Counted from the stretch's first letter, positions 1 to 5,897 are shown. The stretch: DNA of 9,368 nt from an uncultured Lachnospiraceae bacterium (GCA_910587095.1 CAJUMJ010000042.1:1-9368); one strand, 5' to 3'. The notes: a model not told the origin generated them from the letters alone. A program made the numbers and translations.

Positions 1-141
1 CAGTCAAATAATGCAGAATGAATTTTCAGTCTGCAAGGCGGCTGAACGAGGCGATGCGGTGGCATCGTTGAGTGAAGCCAACGCAGTAGATGGAAATTCA
101 GGCAAGTTATTTGGCGAAATATGAACGTGTCAGCACACTAG
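1..141. repeat. 165-bp palindromic repeat, copy 1 (left end cut by window)
   Basis: This stretch matches 1061-1201 at constant offset with a single mismatch (C82 against A1142). The match stops at the terminal CTAG of the element (138-141), which marks a true element boundary. The left terminal arm lies before the window. Inside are nested inverted repeats: TGAATTTTCA (19-28) with TGGAAATTCA (91-100), CTGC (31-34) with GCAG (83-86), and a perfect hairpin CGATGC (52-57) / GCATCG (62-67). It has no credible coding capacity. It is probably a small non-autonomous mobile repeat or a structured RNA module; the family is not recognised. Confidence 0.85.
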
Positions 142-270
142 AACAACGTGACTTCGGGCGGGCAGCAAAGGTTTAATCCGGCGGCAGCCGCCGAAAACAG
201 GGATAGATTTGGAAATATGTTTTTGCCAGAAAAAGGTTTTCGGACGATAAAAAAAGAAAGGTATCAGAAA
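142..270 (+). promoter_or_regulatory. Structured leader before the phosphatase gene
   Basis: This non-coding stretch lies between repeat copy 1 and the phosphatase start. It holds two overlapping inverted repeats that cannot form together. The first is CGGCGGC-A-GCCGCCG (179-193). The second is CCGAAAAC (191-198) with GTTTTCGG (236-243). A purine-rich ribosome binding site, AAAGAAAGG (253-261), lies 9 nt before the ATG at 271. No known riboswitch class was recognised and no promoter is convincing. The alternative pairing may be chance. Confidence 0.4.
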
Positions 271-909
271 ATGGACATATATTTGCTGCGGCATGGGGAG
301 ACAGACTGGAATAAAAAGAGGCTTTTACAGGGGCATACGGACATTCCGCTGAATGAAATAGGAAAGGGGCAGGTGGACGACACGGTGTGCAAGCTGCGTG
401 CGCTCGGCGTGCGGATGGACGCCATTGTGTCAAGCCCCTTAAAGAGAGCGCGGGAAACGGCTCAGATCGCGGCTCACAGACTGGATTATCCGAAAGAGAA
501 GATTGTTGTGGAAGAACTTCTCATTGAGCGCGGGTTTGGCGAAGGGGAGGGCATGTCACTGGATGAGATGAAAGCGAAGTACCCCGACAGCGACTGTCCG
601 GGCATGGAGTCCAAAGAGGAGCTGATCAGGCGCGCAGGACAGGCTTTTCAAAAGATAACGGATGTTTTTTGTGACGCCAGGCAGATTCTTCTGACGGCGC
701 ATGGCGCGGTTTTGTTTGCACTGTTGGAGGCGGTTTCCGAGGAGACGATTCCCTATACAGGGAGGGCGGCCTGTATCACGCAGGGCAGTATTTACCGGAT
801 CCGCAAGGCGGACGACGGGATTACCTTTGCCGCGTATGATGAAGAGGCCGGCGGATTTTTGGAGCTGGATGCGGATGGGATCGGTAAAACGGCAAGAATT
901 TATTTGTGA
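271..909 (+). CDS. Histidine phosphatase family protein (phosphoglycerate mutase-like)
   Basis: The product is a 212-residue member of the histidine phosphatase superfamily, expected to be a cytoplasmic phosphomonoesterase working through a phospho-histidine. The N-terminal RHGE motif is at residues 7-10, with His8 the predicted phosphorylated residue. The motif SSPLKRARETA (54-64) supplies the conserved phosphate-binding Arg59. Glu86 lies in the acidic ERGFGEGEG segment, and the second catalytic His is His144 in TAHG. Length fits the small single-domain GpmB/CobC-like group. The substrate cannot be told: alpha-ribazole phosphate, phosphoglycerate or another small phosphoester are all possible. 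The open frame extends upstream to 148, but the start at 271 is preferred because the family begins with this beta strand and a ribosome binding site lies just before it. The gene is flanked on both sides by copies of the same palindromic repeat, so it sits in its own transcription segment rather than clearly in the aspS operon. Confidence 0.9.
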   Translation: MDIYLLRHGETDWNKKRLLQGHTDIPLNEIGKGQVDDTVCKLRALGVRMDAIVSSPLKRARETAQIAAHRLDYPKEKIVVEELLIERGFGEGEGMSLDEMKAKYPDSDCPGMESKEELIRRAGQAFQKITDVFCDARQILLTAHGAVLFALLEAVSEETIPYTGRAACITQGSIYRIRKADDGITFAAYDEEAGGFLELDADGIGKTARIYL

Positions 910-983
910 GATTCCGTTACTTTTTTGCGGGAATAGCTGTTGTACTTTCTGGCGTACACATCCTGTTTTTTGTAATAAAACAC

Positions 984-1012
984 TTGCATGTGGGAAAGAA
1001 TTATGTTATACA
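984..1012 (+). promoter_or_regulatory. Sigma-A-type promoter for the aspS leader
   Basis: TTGCAT (984-989) and TATACA (1007-1012) are separated by exactly 17 nt. The -10 lies inside a perfect 12-bp palindrome, TATACATGTATA (1007-1018). Transcription would begin near 1019. It would carry the 165-bp palindromic repeat and the T-box in one leader of roughly 800 nt before aspS. I saw no better promoter between the repeat and the T-box. The call rests on consensus match and position. Confidence 0.65.
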
Positions 1013-1036
1013 TGTATACAAGCATGAAGGAAAACG

Positions 1037-1201
1037 CTAGTGTACTGACATGTTCACTTTCAGTCAAATAATGCAGAATGAATTTTCAGTCTGCAAGGCG
1101 GCTGAACGAGGCGATGCGGTGGCATCGTTGAGTGAAGCCAAAGCAGTAGATGGAAATTCAGGCAAGTTATTTGGCGAAATATGAACGTGTCAGCACACTA
1201 G
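1037..1201. repeat. 165-bp palindromic repeat, complete copy 2
   Basis: The ends form a 20-bp terminal inverted repeat, 1037-1056 with 1182-1201: 18 Watson-Crick pairs, one G-T pair and one mismatch, beginning with CTAG and ending with CTAG. Complementarity continues inward through CAAATAA (1065-1071) with its partner near 1167-1173, TGAATTTTCA (1079-1088) with TGGAAATTCA (1151-1160), and a central hairpin CGATGC/GCATCG (1112-1117/1122-1127). The whole unit can fold as one long imperfect rod. It has no transposase gene. It lies between a good promoter and the aspS T-box, so it would be transcribed in the aspS leader. It resembles a miniature inverted-repeat element in design, but I cannot assign a parent IS. 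Confidence 0.82.
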
Positions 1202-1295
1202 GCTCGAAAGAACCTCGCCAAGTGTTTTCAAACTTCACACAAGAGAATGCTAATGAGCAACATTCTCTGCGAAATGCTATGAAGGAGACTCACCT

Positions 1296-1598
1296 TGAGG
1301 GAAGCGACAGGAATACGGCGTCACCGACTGAGAGCGCTGTTTGTGAAAGACAGGGATGGGAACACTCCGGAGCAGACTGCCTGAATTTTGCGATGTGGTA
1401 TCATGGAAGACAGATACGACATGACACGAGTGTCATAAGCAAGACTAGGACAGTACGTGACACGCGTTAAGTGGATGAGAGGGTAAGGCGGATTGCATCC
1501 TGTTTGGGATGGCGGCTTACCAATGCGGGTGGTACCGCGGATAATCTAAAATATCCGTCCCGGAATACAGCAATGTGTTCCGGGACTTTTGTTGTTTT
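1296..1598 (+). promoter_or_regulatory. T-box riboswitch, aspartate-specific (GAC specifier)
   Basis: This tRNA-sensing transcription attenuator controls aspS. The T-box core CGGGTGGTACCGCG (1526-1539) differs by one base from the consensus AGGGTGGNACCGCG. TGGT (1530-1533) is the bulge that pairs with the acceptor end of uncharged tRNA. The antiterminator pairs CGGG (1526-1529) with CCCG (1559-1562) and GCGGATA (1537-1543) with TATCCGT (1552-1558). Stem III is GGTAAG (1482-1487) / CTTACC (1516-1521), capped by CATCC/GGATG. Stem I has the AGAGC bulge motif (1331-1335) and a distal hairpin CTGTT/GACAG (1337-1341/1349-1353) with a GTGAAA-containing loop. Its specifier loop is closed by CAGG (1308-1311) / CCTG (1380-1383) and CGG (1316-1318) / CCG (1367-1369). 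GAC at 1375-1377 lies in that loop and reads as an Asp codon, matching the downstream gene. The 5' boundary is approximate. A separate hairpin, AGAGAATG (1242-1249) / CATTCTCT (1261-1268), lies upstream and is not part of the T-box. Confidence 0.93.
1557..1598 (+). terminator. T-box-controlled intrinsic terminator
   Basis: GTCCCGGAATAC (1557-1568) pairs with GTGTTCCGGGAC (1575-1586): 12 bp including one G-U, with a 6-nt loop. A broken T tract follows (TTTTGTTGTTTT). Its 5' strand shares 1557-1562 with the T-box antiterminator, so the two folds exclude each other. This is the usual switch arrangement, with termination when tRNAAsp is charged. Confidence 0.92.
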
Positions 1599-1602
1599 GG
1601 GA

Positions 1603-1676
1603 CACAAACTCGAGATCGCAGAGCTATACGAGATTTGGCCCGCGGTCTTGGCAAAAAAGCAGCTTCGACAAGGAGG
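1603..1676 (+). repeat. aspS leader direct repeat R1 (includes a Shine-Dalgarno)
   Basis: This 74-nt unit matches R2 (1735-1810) at about 68 of 74 positions plus one 2-nt gap. Both units end in the same AAGCAGCTTCGACAAGGAGG. R1 therefore carries a second, upstream copy of the aspS ribosome binding site (1670-1676). It is followed 5 nt later by TTG (1682), which opens a 43-codon frame ending at TAA 1811-1813, directly on the aspS ribosome binding site. GACACAAACTCG (1601-1612) can pair perfectly with 1718-1729. It lies beyond the T-box terminator and is not part of the T-box fold. Confidence 0.85.
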
Positions 1677-1679
1677 CAG

Positions 1680-1729
1680 GATTGAAAAATCACACCGATG
1701 TGATGATGTTTCAATCGCGAGTTTGTGTC
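1680..1729 (+). other. Palindromic spacer between the two leader repeats
   Basis: GATTGAAA (1680-1687) pairs with TTTCAATC (1709-1716). ATCACA (1689-1694) pairs with TGTGAT (1699-1704) inside it around the loop CCGA. The adjoining CGAGTTTGTGTC (1718-1729) is complementary both to the head of R1 (1601-1612, 12 bp) and to the head of R2 (1735-1744, 10 bp with a 7-nt loop). Two mutually exclusive folds are thus possible. Whether they regulate anything is inference. Confidence 0.7.
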
Positions 1730-1734
1730 GGAGC

Positions 1735-1810
1735 CACAAACTCGAAATCGCAGGGCCAAATACGATATTTGGCCCGCGGTCTCCGCAAAAAAGCAGCTTC
1801 GACAAGGAGG
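1735..1810 (+). repeat. aspS leader direct repeat R2 (carries the real aspS RBS)
   Basis: This is the second unit of the leader duplication. It contains a perfect 10-bp hairpin GGGCCAAATA (1753-1762) / TATTTGGCCC (1766-1775), which is degraded in R1, and a small hairpin GCGG-TCT-CCGC (1776-1786). It ends with AAGGAGG (1804-1810), 5 nt before the aspS ATG. The duplication with divergence suggests that the region before the aspS start was copied once and then partly refolded. Confidence 0.85.
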
Positions 1811-1815
1811 TAATT

Positions 1816-3567
1816 ATGACAATCAAAAACCGGTACAGGGACGTAACTTTACAGGAGATCAGCGAAAGCGACATTGGCAGAAAGCTGCGTGTGGCAGGCT
1901 GGATCGAGAATATCAGGGATCACGGCGGCGTATCCTTTGTGGATCTGCGGGATATGTATGGCGTGCTGCAGGTGGTGATGCGGGACACATCCCTCTTGGA
2001 AGGGTTATCCAAGGAGATGAGCGTTTCCGTCGAGGGTCTGATCGAGAAGCGGGACGAGGAGACATACAACCCCCGGATTCCCACGGGAACCATCGAGCTG
2101 GAAGCGCATAAAGTGGACGTGCTTGGCAGAGTTTACAGGCAGCTGCCCTTTGAGATTATGACTTCCAGGGAAACGAGAGAGGATGTGCGCCTGAAATACC
2201 GTTATCTTGATCTGCGCAACCAGAAGGTGAAGGACAACATTATTTTCCGCTCCCAGGTGATTGCCTATCTGCGCGAGAAAATGACGGAGCTTGGCTTTCT
2301 GGAAATCCAGACGCCGATTCTGTGCGCGTCATCCCCGGAGGGCGCGAGAGACTATATCGTGCCTTCGAGAAAATACAAGGGCAAGTTTTATGCCTTGCCG
2401 CAGGCGCCCCAGCAGTTCAAACAGCTTTTGATGGTGTCGGGATTTGACAAGTATTTCCAGATCGCGCCCTGTTTCAGGGACGAGGACGCGAGGGCGGATC
2501 GCTCGCCCGGCGAATTTTATCAGTTGGATTTTGAGATGAGCTTCGCCACGCAGGAGGACGTGTTTGCTGTGGGCGAGGAGGTACTGTCCGCCGTGTTTGA
2601 GAAATTTGCGCCGGAAGGGGCCGCTGTGACAAAAGCGCCTTATCCGATTATCAGCTATAAACAGGCGATGCTTGAGTTTGGCACGGATAAGCCCGACTTA
2701 AGAAATCCGCTGCGGATTATAGATCTGACAGCCTTTTTTCAGGCATGTACTTTTAAGCCCTTTCAGGGCAGGACAGTCCGCGCCATCAAGGTGCATGCGG
2801 ATATGTCGAAGGGTTTCCATGAGAAACTTTTAAAGTTTGCCACGGATATGGGCATGGGCGGCCTCGGTTATCTGGAAGTGGCGGAGGATTTTAGTTACAA
2901 GGGCCCGATCGACAAGTTTATCCCGGAGGAGAAAAAGGGAGAACTTCGTGAACTGGCGGACCTTGCGGCCGGCGATACGATTTTCTTTATCGCTGACAAT
3001 AAGGAGCGGGCAGCTTTCTATGCGGGGCAGCTTCGCACGGAGCTTGGGCAGAAGCTGGATCTGCTTGAAAAGAACGCGTACCGGTTCTGCTATATCAACG
3101 ATTTTCCCATGTTTGAGCGCGACCCGGAGACAAAGCAGATCGGTTTTACCCACAATCCTTTTTCCATGCCGCAGGGCGGTTTGGAGGCGCTTAATACCAT
3201 GGACCCGTTGGATGTGCTTGCCTATCAGTACGATATCGTCTGCAACGGTGTGGAACTTTCCTCCGGCGCGGTGCGCAACCACGACATGGAAATCATGGAG
3301 AAGGCGTTCACCATCGCAGGTTATGATGGGGAGACGCTAAAAACCAAGTTTGGCGCGCTGTATAATGCGTTCCAGTTCGGTGCGCCGCCACATGCAGGCA
3401 TGGCGCCGGGCGTCGACCGCATGATTATGCTGCTTAGGGGCGAGGAGAACATCAGGGAGGTGATCGCGTTCCCCATGAGTGGTTCCGCACAGGATTTGAT
3501 GTGCGGCGCGCCGGGGGATGTGACTGAGCAGCAGCTTAGGGAAGTGCATATTAAAGTGAGGGCGTAA
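1816..3567 (+). CDS. aspS: Aspartate--tRNA ligase (AspRS), probably non-discriminating
   Basis: The product is a 583-residue class IIb synthetase that activates Asp with ATP and charges tRNAAsp in the cytoplasm. The N-terminal anticodon-binding OB domain covers about 1-110. The catalytic domain follows with motif 2 FRDEDARADR (220-229) and motif 3 GVDRMIMLL (532-540). The bacterial GAD insertion lies at about 290-420, so this is bacterial rather than archaeal type. The start at 1816 follows AAGGAGG; the open frame runs further upstream through the leader repeats, but that part is non-coding. His36 in RDHGG matches the His reported in non-discriminating bacterial AspRS, which also charges tRNAAsn. 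That would suit the gatCAB genes next door. Motif 2 continues as RSPGEFYQLD, one residue longer than the usual RQPEF. From memory this form is typical of alphaproteobacterial AspRS. Expression should be controlled by the Asp T-box upstream. Confidence 0.97.
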   Translation: MTIKNRYRDVTLQEISESDIGRKLRVAGWIENIRDHGGVSFVDLRDMYGVLQVVMRDTSLLEGLSKEMSVSVEGLIEKRDEETYNPRIPTGTIELEAHKVDVLGRVYRQLPFEIMTSRETREDVRLKYRYLDLRNQKVKDNIIFRSQVIAYLREKMTELGFLEIQTPILCASSPEGARDYIVPSRKYKGKFYALPQAPQQFKQLLMVSGFDKYFQIAPCFRDEDARADRSPGEFYQLDFEMSFATQEDVFAVGEEVLSAVFEKFAPEGAAVTKAPYPIISYKQAMLEFGTDKPDLRNPLRIIDLTAFFQACTFKPFQGRTVRAIKVHADMSKGFHEKLLKFATDMGMGGLGYLEVAEDFSYKGPIDKFIPEEKKGELRELADLAAGDTIFFIADNKERAAFYAGQLRTELGQKLDLLEKNAYRFCYINDFPMFERDPETKQIGFTHNPFSMPQGGLEALNTMDPLDVLAYQYDIVCNGVELSSGAVRNHDMEIMEKAFTIAGYDGETLKTKFGALYNAFQFGAPPHAGMAPGVDRMIMLLRGEENIREVIAFPMSGSAQDLMCGAPGDVTEQQLREVHIKVRA

Positions 3568-3574
3568 AATTGTG

Positions 3575-3707
3575 ACAGAGGAAAGTTCATCTCTGTGTCG
3601 CCGCGCTTTCGCTGCGTAAAAAGCATAGCGGGCACTAAGCCCATAAGAGACTTCGCTAAGTGCCGACGCTTTTTAAGGGGCTCCTTGAGAAATGAACTTT
3701 CCTCTGT
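3575..3707. repeat. Covarying palindromic element, copy A (aspS-gatC gap)
   Basis: A 107-nt core (3588-3694) aligns without gaps to copy B (4127-4233) at 84 of 107 positions. The outer arms ACAGAGGAAAGTTCAT (3575-3590) and 3692-3707 form 16 perfect pairs. Internal stems are TAAAAAG (3617-3623) / CTTTTTA (3669-3675) and GGCACT (3631-3636) / AGTGCC (3659-3664). A small conserved hairpin AAGG-GGCT-CCTT (3675-3686) follows and contains CTCCTT, complementary to a Shine-Dalgarno. It begins 8 nt after the aspS stop. It has no T tract and so is not an ordinary terminator. Coding is unlikely. Confidence 0.85.
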
Positions 3708-3761
3708 ATGAAACGTTACGGAGCGACGAACCAAACATGAACTCGCGGATAGGAGAAAAAC

Positions 3762-4055
3762 ATGGCAAATATTATAAACGATGAGACGATAGAGTATGTG
3801 GGTATTCTGGCGAAGCTGGAGCTTTCGGATGAGGAGAAGGCGCAGGCGAAGGTGGATATGGGGCGGATGCTTGACTATATCGACAAGCTGGGCGAACTGG
3901 ATACCACGGATGTAGAGCCCATGTCCCATGTGTTTCCGGTGGAAAATGTGTTCCGGGAGGATGTGGTGACCAATGGAAATGAAAAAGAACGGATGTTATT
4001 CAATGCGCCGCAGGAGAAGGACGGGATGTTTGCGGTGCCGCGGACGTTTGAGTAA
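3762..4055 (+). CDS. gatC: Asp-tRNA(Asn)/Glu-tRNA(Gln) amidotransferase subunit C
   Basis: The product is a 97-residue GatC, the small subunit that wraps around GatA and GatB and stabilises the amidotransferase. It has no catalytic residues of its own. The N-terminal helix pattern DETIEYVGILAKLELSDEEK (7-26), the helix around DMGRMLDYIDKLGELDTTDVEPM (32-54) and the C-terminal FREDVV...AVPRTFE extension are typical of the family, and the length is normal. The start is set by AGGAG (3751-3755), 6 nt before the ATG. It lies 194 nt downstream of aspS, with palindromic element copy A in between, and 325 nt upstream of gatA. The long gaps are unusual for gatCAB and are filled by the repeat element. 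No separate promoter is evident, so co-transcription with aspS is possible but unproven. Confidence 0.96.
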   Translation: MANIINDETIEYVGILAKLELSDEEKAQAKVDMGRMLDYIDKLGELDTTDVEPMSHVFPVENVFREDVVTNGNEKERMLFNAPQEKDGMFAVPRTFE

Positions 4056-4085
4056 ATGGTGATTTGCGGGTAAGCATGGGGTTAG

Positions 4086-4271
4086 TATGTCGCCACGTTC
4101 TAATGTGATGAGCATGGGCGGACAGTCATTTCTACGTCGCCGCACTCCCGCTCCGTAAAATGCATAGCGGATACTAAGCTTGTGGGGAACTTCGCTAAGT
4201 ATCGATACATTTTAAGGGGCTCCTTAAGAAATGGCTGTCCACCCGCAGGAAGGATTAAGAGCGGCGACATA
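4086..4271. repeat. Covarying palindromic element, copy B (gatC-gatA gap)
   Basis: The core 4127-4233 is homologous to copy A. Stems are TAAAATG (4156-4162) / CATTTTA (4208-4214) and GATACT (4170-4175) / AGTATC (4198-4203). The arms GGACAGTCATTTCT (4120-4133) pair with 4227-4240 (13 Watson-Crick pairs and one G-T). Beyond a mismatch, GGG (4116-4118) pairs with CCC (4242-4244). An extra outer pair, TATGTCGCC (4086-4094) / GGCGACATA (4263-4271), is absent from copy A, so the whole 186 bp is an imperfect palindrome. It nearly fills the 325-nt space before gatA, and I see no promoter or terminator there. Confidence 0.85.
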
Positions 4272-4380
4272 AGAAAGGGATGCCCATCTATATATAGAAA
4301 GAATCAGCCATAAAACAATGATGTGTGAAAGGGATGGCGGGGCAGCACACACGGTATGGGGTAGAAAGGAAAAATGTTAT

Positions 4381-5823
4381 ATGAACGTTTTAGATATGAC
4401 TGCGACGCAACTCTCTGCGGCGATCAGAGCGGGGGAAACCACAGCGGTGGAAGCTGCGGAAACTCTGCTTGCACAGATTGAGAAAGAGGATAAAAAGTAC
4501 AACTGTTATGTAACGGTGGATCGTGAAGGTGCGCTGACCCAGGCCCGGGCGGTGCAGGAAAAAATTGAGGCGGGAGAGCTTGCGGGACCGCTTGCAGGAG
4601 TGCCGGTGGCGGTGAAGGACAATATCTGTACGGAAGGACTGCTCACGACCTGCTCTTCCAAAATTCTGCATAATTTTGCGCCGACTTACACGGCGGAGGC
4701 CGTGAAGAATCTGCAAAAGGCTGGGGCCGTGATTCTTGGCAAGACCAATATGGACGAGTTCGCCATGGGTTCCACGACAGAAACTTCCGCCTACGGACCG
4801 ACGAAGAACCCGAGAAACCCGGCACATGTGCCGGGCGGTTCTTCCGGCGGTTCGGCGGCGGCAGTTGCGGCGGGCGAGTGTATTTATGCCATCGGTTCCG
4901 ATACGGGTGGTTCCATCAGACAGCCGGCGTCCTACTGTGGGGTGGTGGGTATGAAACCCACTTACGGCACGGTTTCCCGCTACGGACTGATAGCCTATGG
5001 ATCCTCTCTGGACCAGATCGGTCCGCTGACAAAGAGCGTGGAGGACTGTGCGGCTGTGCTTGAGGCGCTCACCTCCCATGATACGAAGGATTCTACTTCC
5101 GTCTCCAGAGATGACACCGACTTTACGACAGCTCTCGCGGAGGATGTGAAGGGGCTGCGCATCGGTATTCCAAATGATTATCTGGGAGAGGGGCTTAATG
5201 ATGAGGTGAGGACGGCTGTGCTGCAGGCAGCGGAGGTTTTGGCAGGCAAAGGCGCGGTGGTGGAGCGGTTTGACTTGAGTCTGGTGGAATACGCGATTCC
5301 GGCGTATTATACCATTGCGGCGGCGGAGGCGAGCTCCAACCTGGAGCGGTTCGATGGCATCAAGTACGGCTATCGCACCGAAGAGTACGCAGGTCTTCAT
5401 AATATGTACAAGAAATCCCGCTCCGAGGGATTCGGGGAGGAAGTAAAACGCCGTATTATGCTTGGCTCTTTCGTTTTGAGTTCCGGCTACTATGACGCTT
5501 ATTATCTGAAAGCTCTAAAGGTGAAGGCGCTGATTAAAAAGGCATTCGACGAGGCATTTTCCAGATATGATCTGATTCTCGGCCCTGTGGCGCCTGCCAC
5601 CGCGCCGAAGCTGGGGGAGAGTCTGGCTGATCCGATACAGATGTACCTTGGCGATATTTATACGATCGCCGTGAATCTTGCGGGACTGCCGGCCATGAGC
5701 GTTCCCTGCGGCGAGGACAGCAGGGGACTGCCGATCGGATTGCAGCTTATCGGGGACTGCTTTCAGGAGAAAAAGCTGATCAGAGCCGCGTATACTTATG
5801 AGCAACGCGAAAAGAAGTTCTAA
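4381..5823 (+). CDS. gatA: Asp-tRNA(Asn)/Glu-tRNA(Gln) amidotransferase subunit A
   Basis: The product is a 480-residue amidase-signature subunit. It hydrolyses glutamine and channels the ammonia to GatB, which amidates the mischarged aminoacyl-tRNA. The Ser-cisSer-Lys triad is intact: Lys79 in AVKDN, Ser154 in the glycine- and serine-rich loop PGGSSGGSAAA, and the nucleophile Ser178 in GSDTGGSIRQP. These numbers coincide with the well-studied Staphylococcus aureus GatA numbering as I recall it. The start at 4381 (MNVLDMTATQL) is preferred over the upstream in-frame ATG at 4318, because AAAGGA (4365-4370) precedes it and the extra 21 residues have no family counterpart. The C-terminus ends YEQREKKF. 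The last codons and stop belong to a 22-nt sequence duplicated in the gap before gatB. gatB follows after 74 nt, so the two are very likely co-transcribed. Confidence 0.97.
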   Translation: MNVLDMTATQLSAAIRAGETTAVEAAETLLAQIEKEDKKYNCYVTVDREGALTQARAVQEKIEAGELAGPLAGVPVAVKDNICTEGLLTTCSSKILHNFAPTYTAEAVKNLQKAGAVILGKTNMDEFAMGSTTETSAYGPTKNPRNPAHVPGGSSGGSAAAVAAGECIYAIGSDTGGSIRQPASYCGVVGMKPTYGTVSRYGLIAYGSSLDQIGPLTKSVEDCAAVLEALTSHDTKDSTSVSRDDTDFTTALAEDVKGLRIGIPNDYLGEGLNDEVRTAVLQAAEVLAGKGAVVERFDLSLVEYAIPAYYTIAAAEASSNLERFDGIKYGYRTEEYAGLHNMYKKSRSEGFGEEVKRRIMLGSFVLSSGYYDAYYLKALKVKALIKKAFDEAFSRYDLILGPVAPATAPKLGESLADPIQMYLGDIYTIAVNLAGLPAMSVPCGEDSRGLPIGLQLIGDCFQEKKLIRAAYTYEQREKKF

Positions 5824-5882
5824 AGCCATCGCGCCATAGGACGCGACGCAAGGAACTTCTAAAAGAAGTTCTAAAGCCATCG
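5810..5882. repeat. 22-bp direct repeat spanning the gatA stop, with hairpins
   Basis: AAAAGAAGTTCTAAAGCCATCG occurs at 5810-5831 (its first half encodes the gatA C-terminus and stop) and again, identical, at 5861-5882, just before the gatB ribosome binding site. Between them TCGCGCC-ATA-GG-a-CGCGA (5829-5846) forms a triloop hairpin with one bulged A. GAACTTCT (5853-5860) pairs with AGAAGTTC in either copy (5864-5871 or 5813-5820), which gives two alternative folds. It is probably a small tandem duplication plus insertion. Confidence 0.85.
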
Positions 5883-5897
5883 GAGGTAAATATAAAT

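Noticed and set aside
148..270. N-terminal extension of the phosphatase frame (41 extra residues)
   Set aside because: It lacks family counterparts, runs through inverted repeats, and the RHGE-containing start at 271 has its own ribosome binding site.
910..983. Terminator after the phosphatase gene
   Set aside because: ATTCC/GGAAT (911-936) and TTGTAC/GTACA hairpins are short and lack a following T tract in the right place.
1150..1470. 106-residue open frame across the palindromic repeat and the T-box
   Set aside because: The sequence is fully explained as a palindromic repeat and T-box stem I/II; the composition is not protein-like and there is no ribosome binding site.
1471..1815. 115-residue upstream extension of aspS
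   Set aside because: It would translate the T-box terminator and the leader repeats; AAGGAGG at 1804-1810 fixes the start at 1816.
4318..4380. Upstream ATG of gatA
   Set aside because: The 21 extra residues have no family match, and a ribosome binding site precedes the ATG at 4381.
4390..5400. 336-residue open frame antisense to gatA
   Set aside because: It is an Arg/His-rich antisense frame opposite a well-conserved gene, with no recognisable domain. It is a by-product of gatA codon use.
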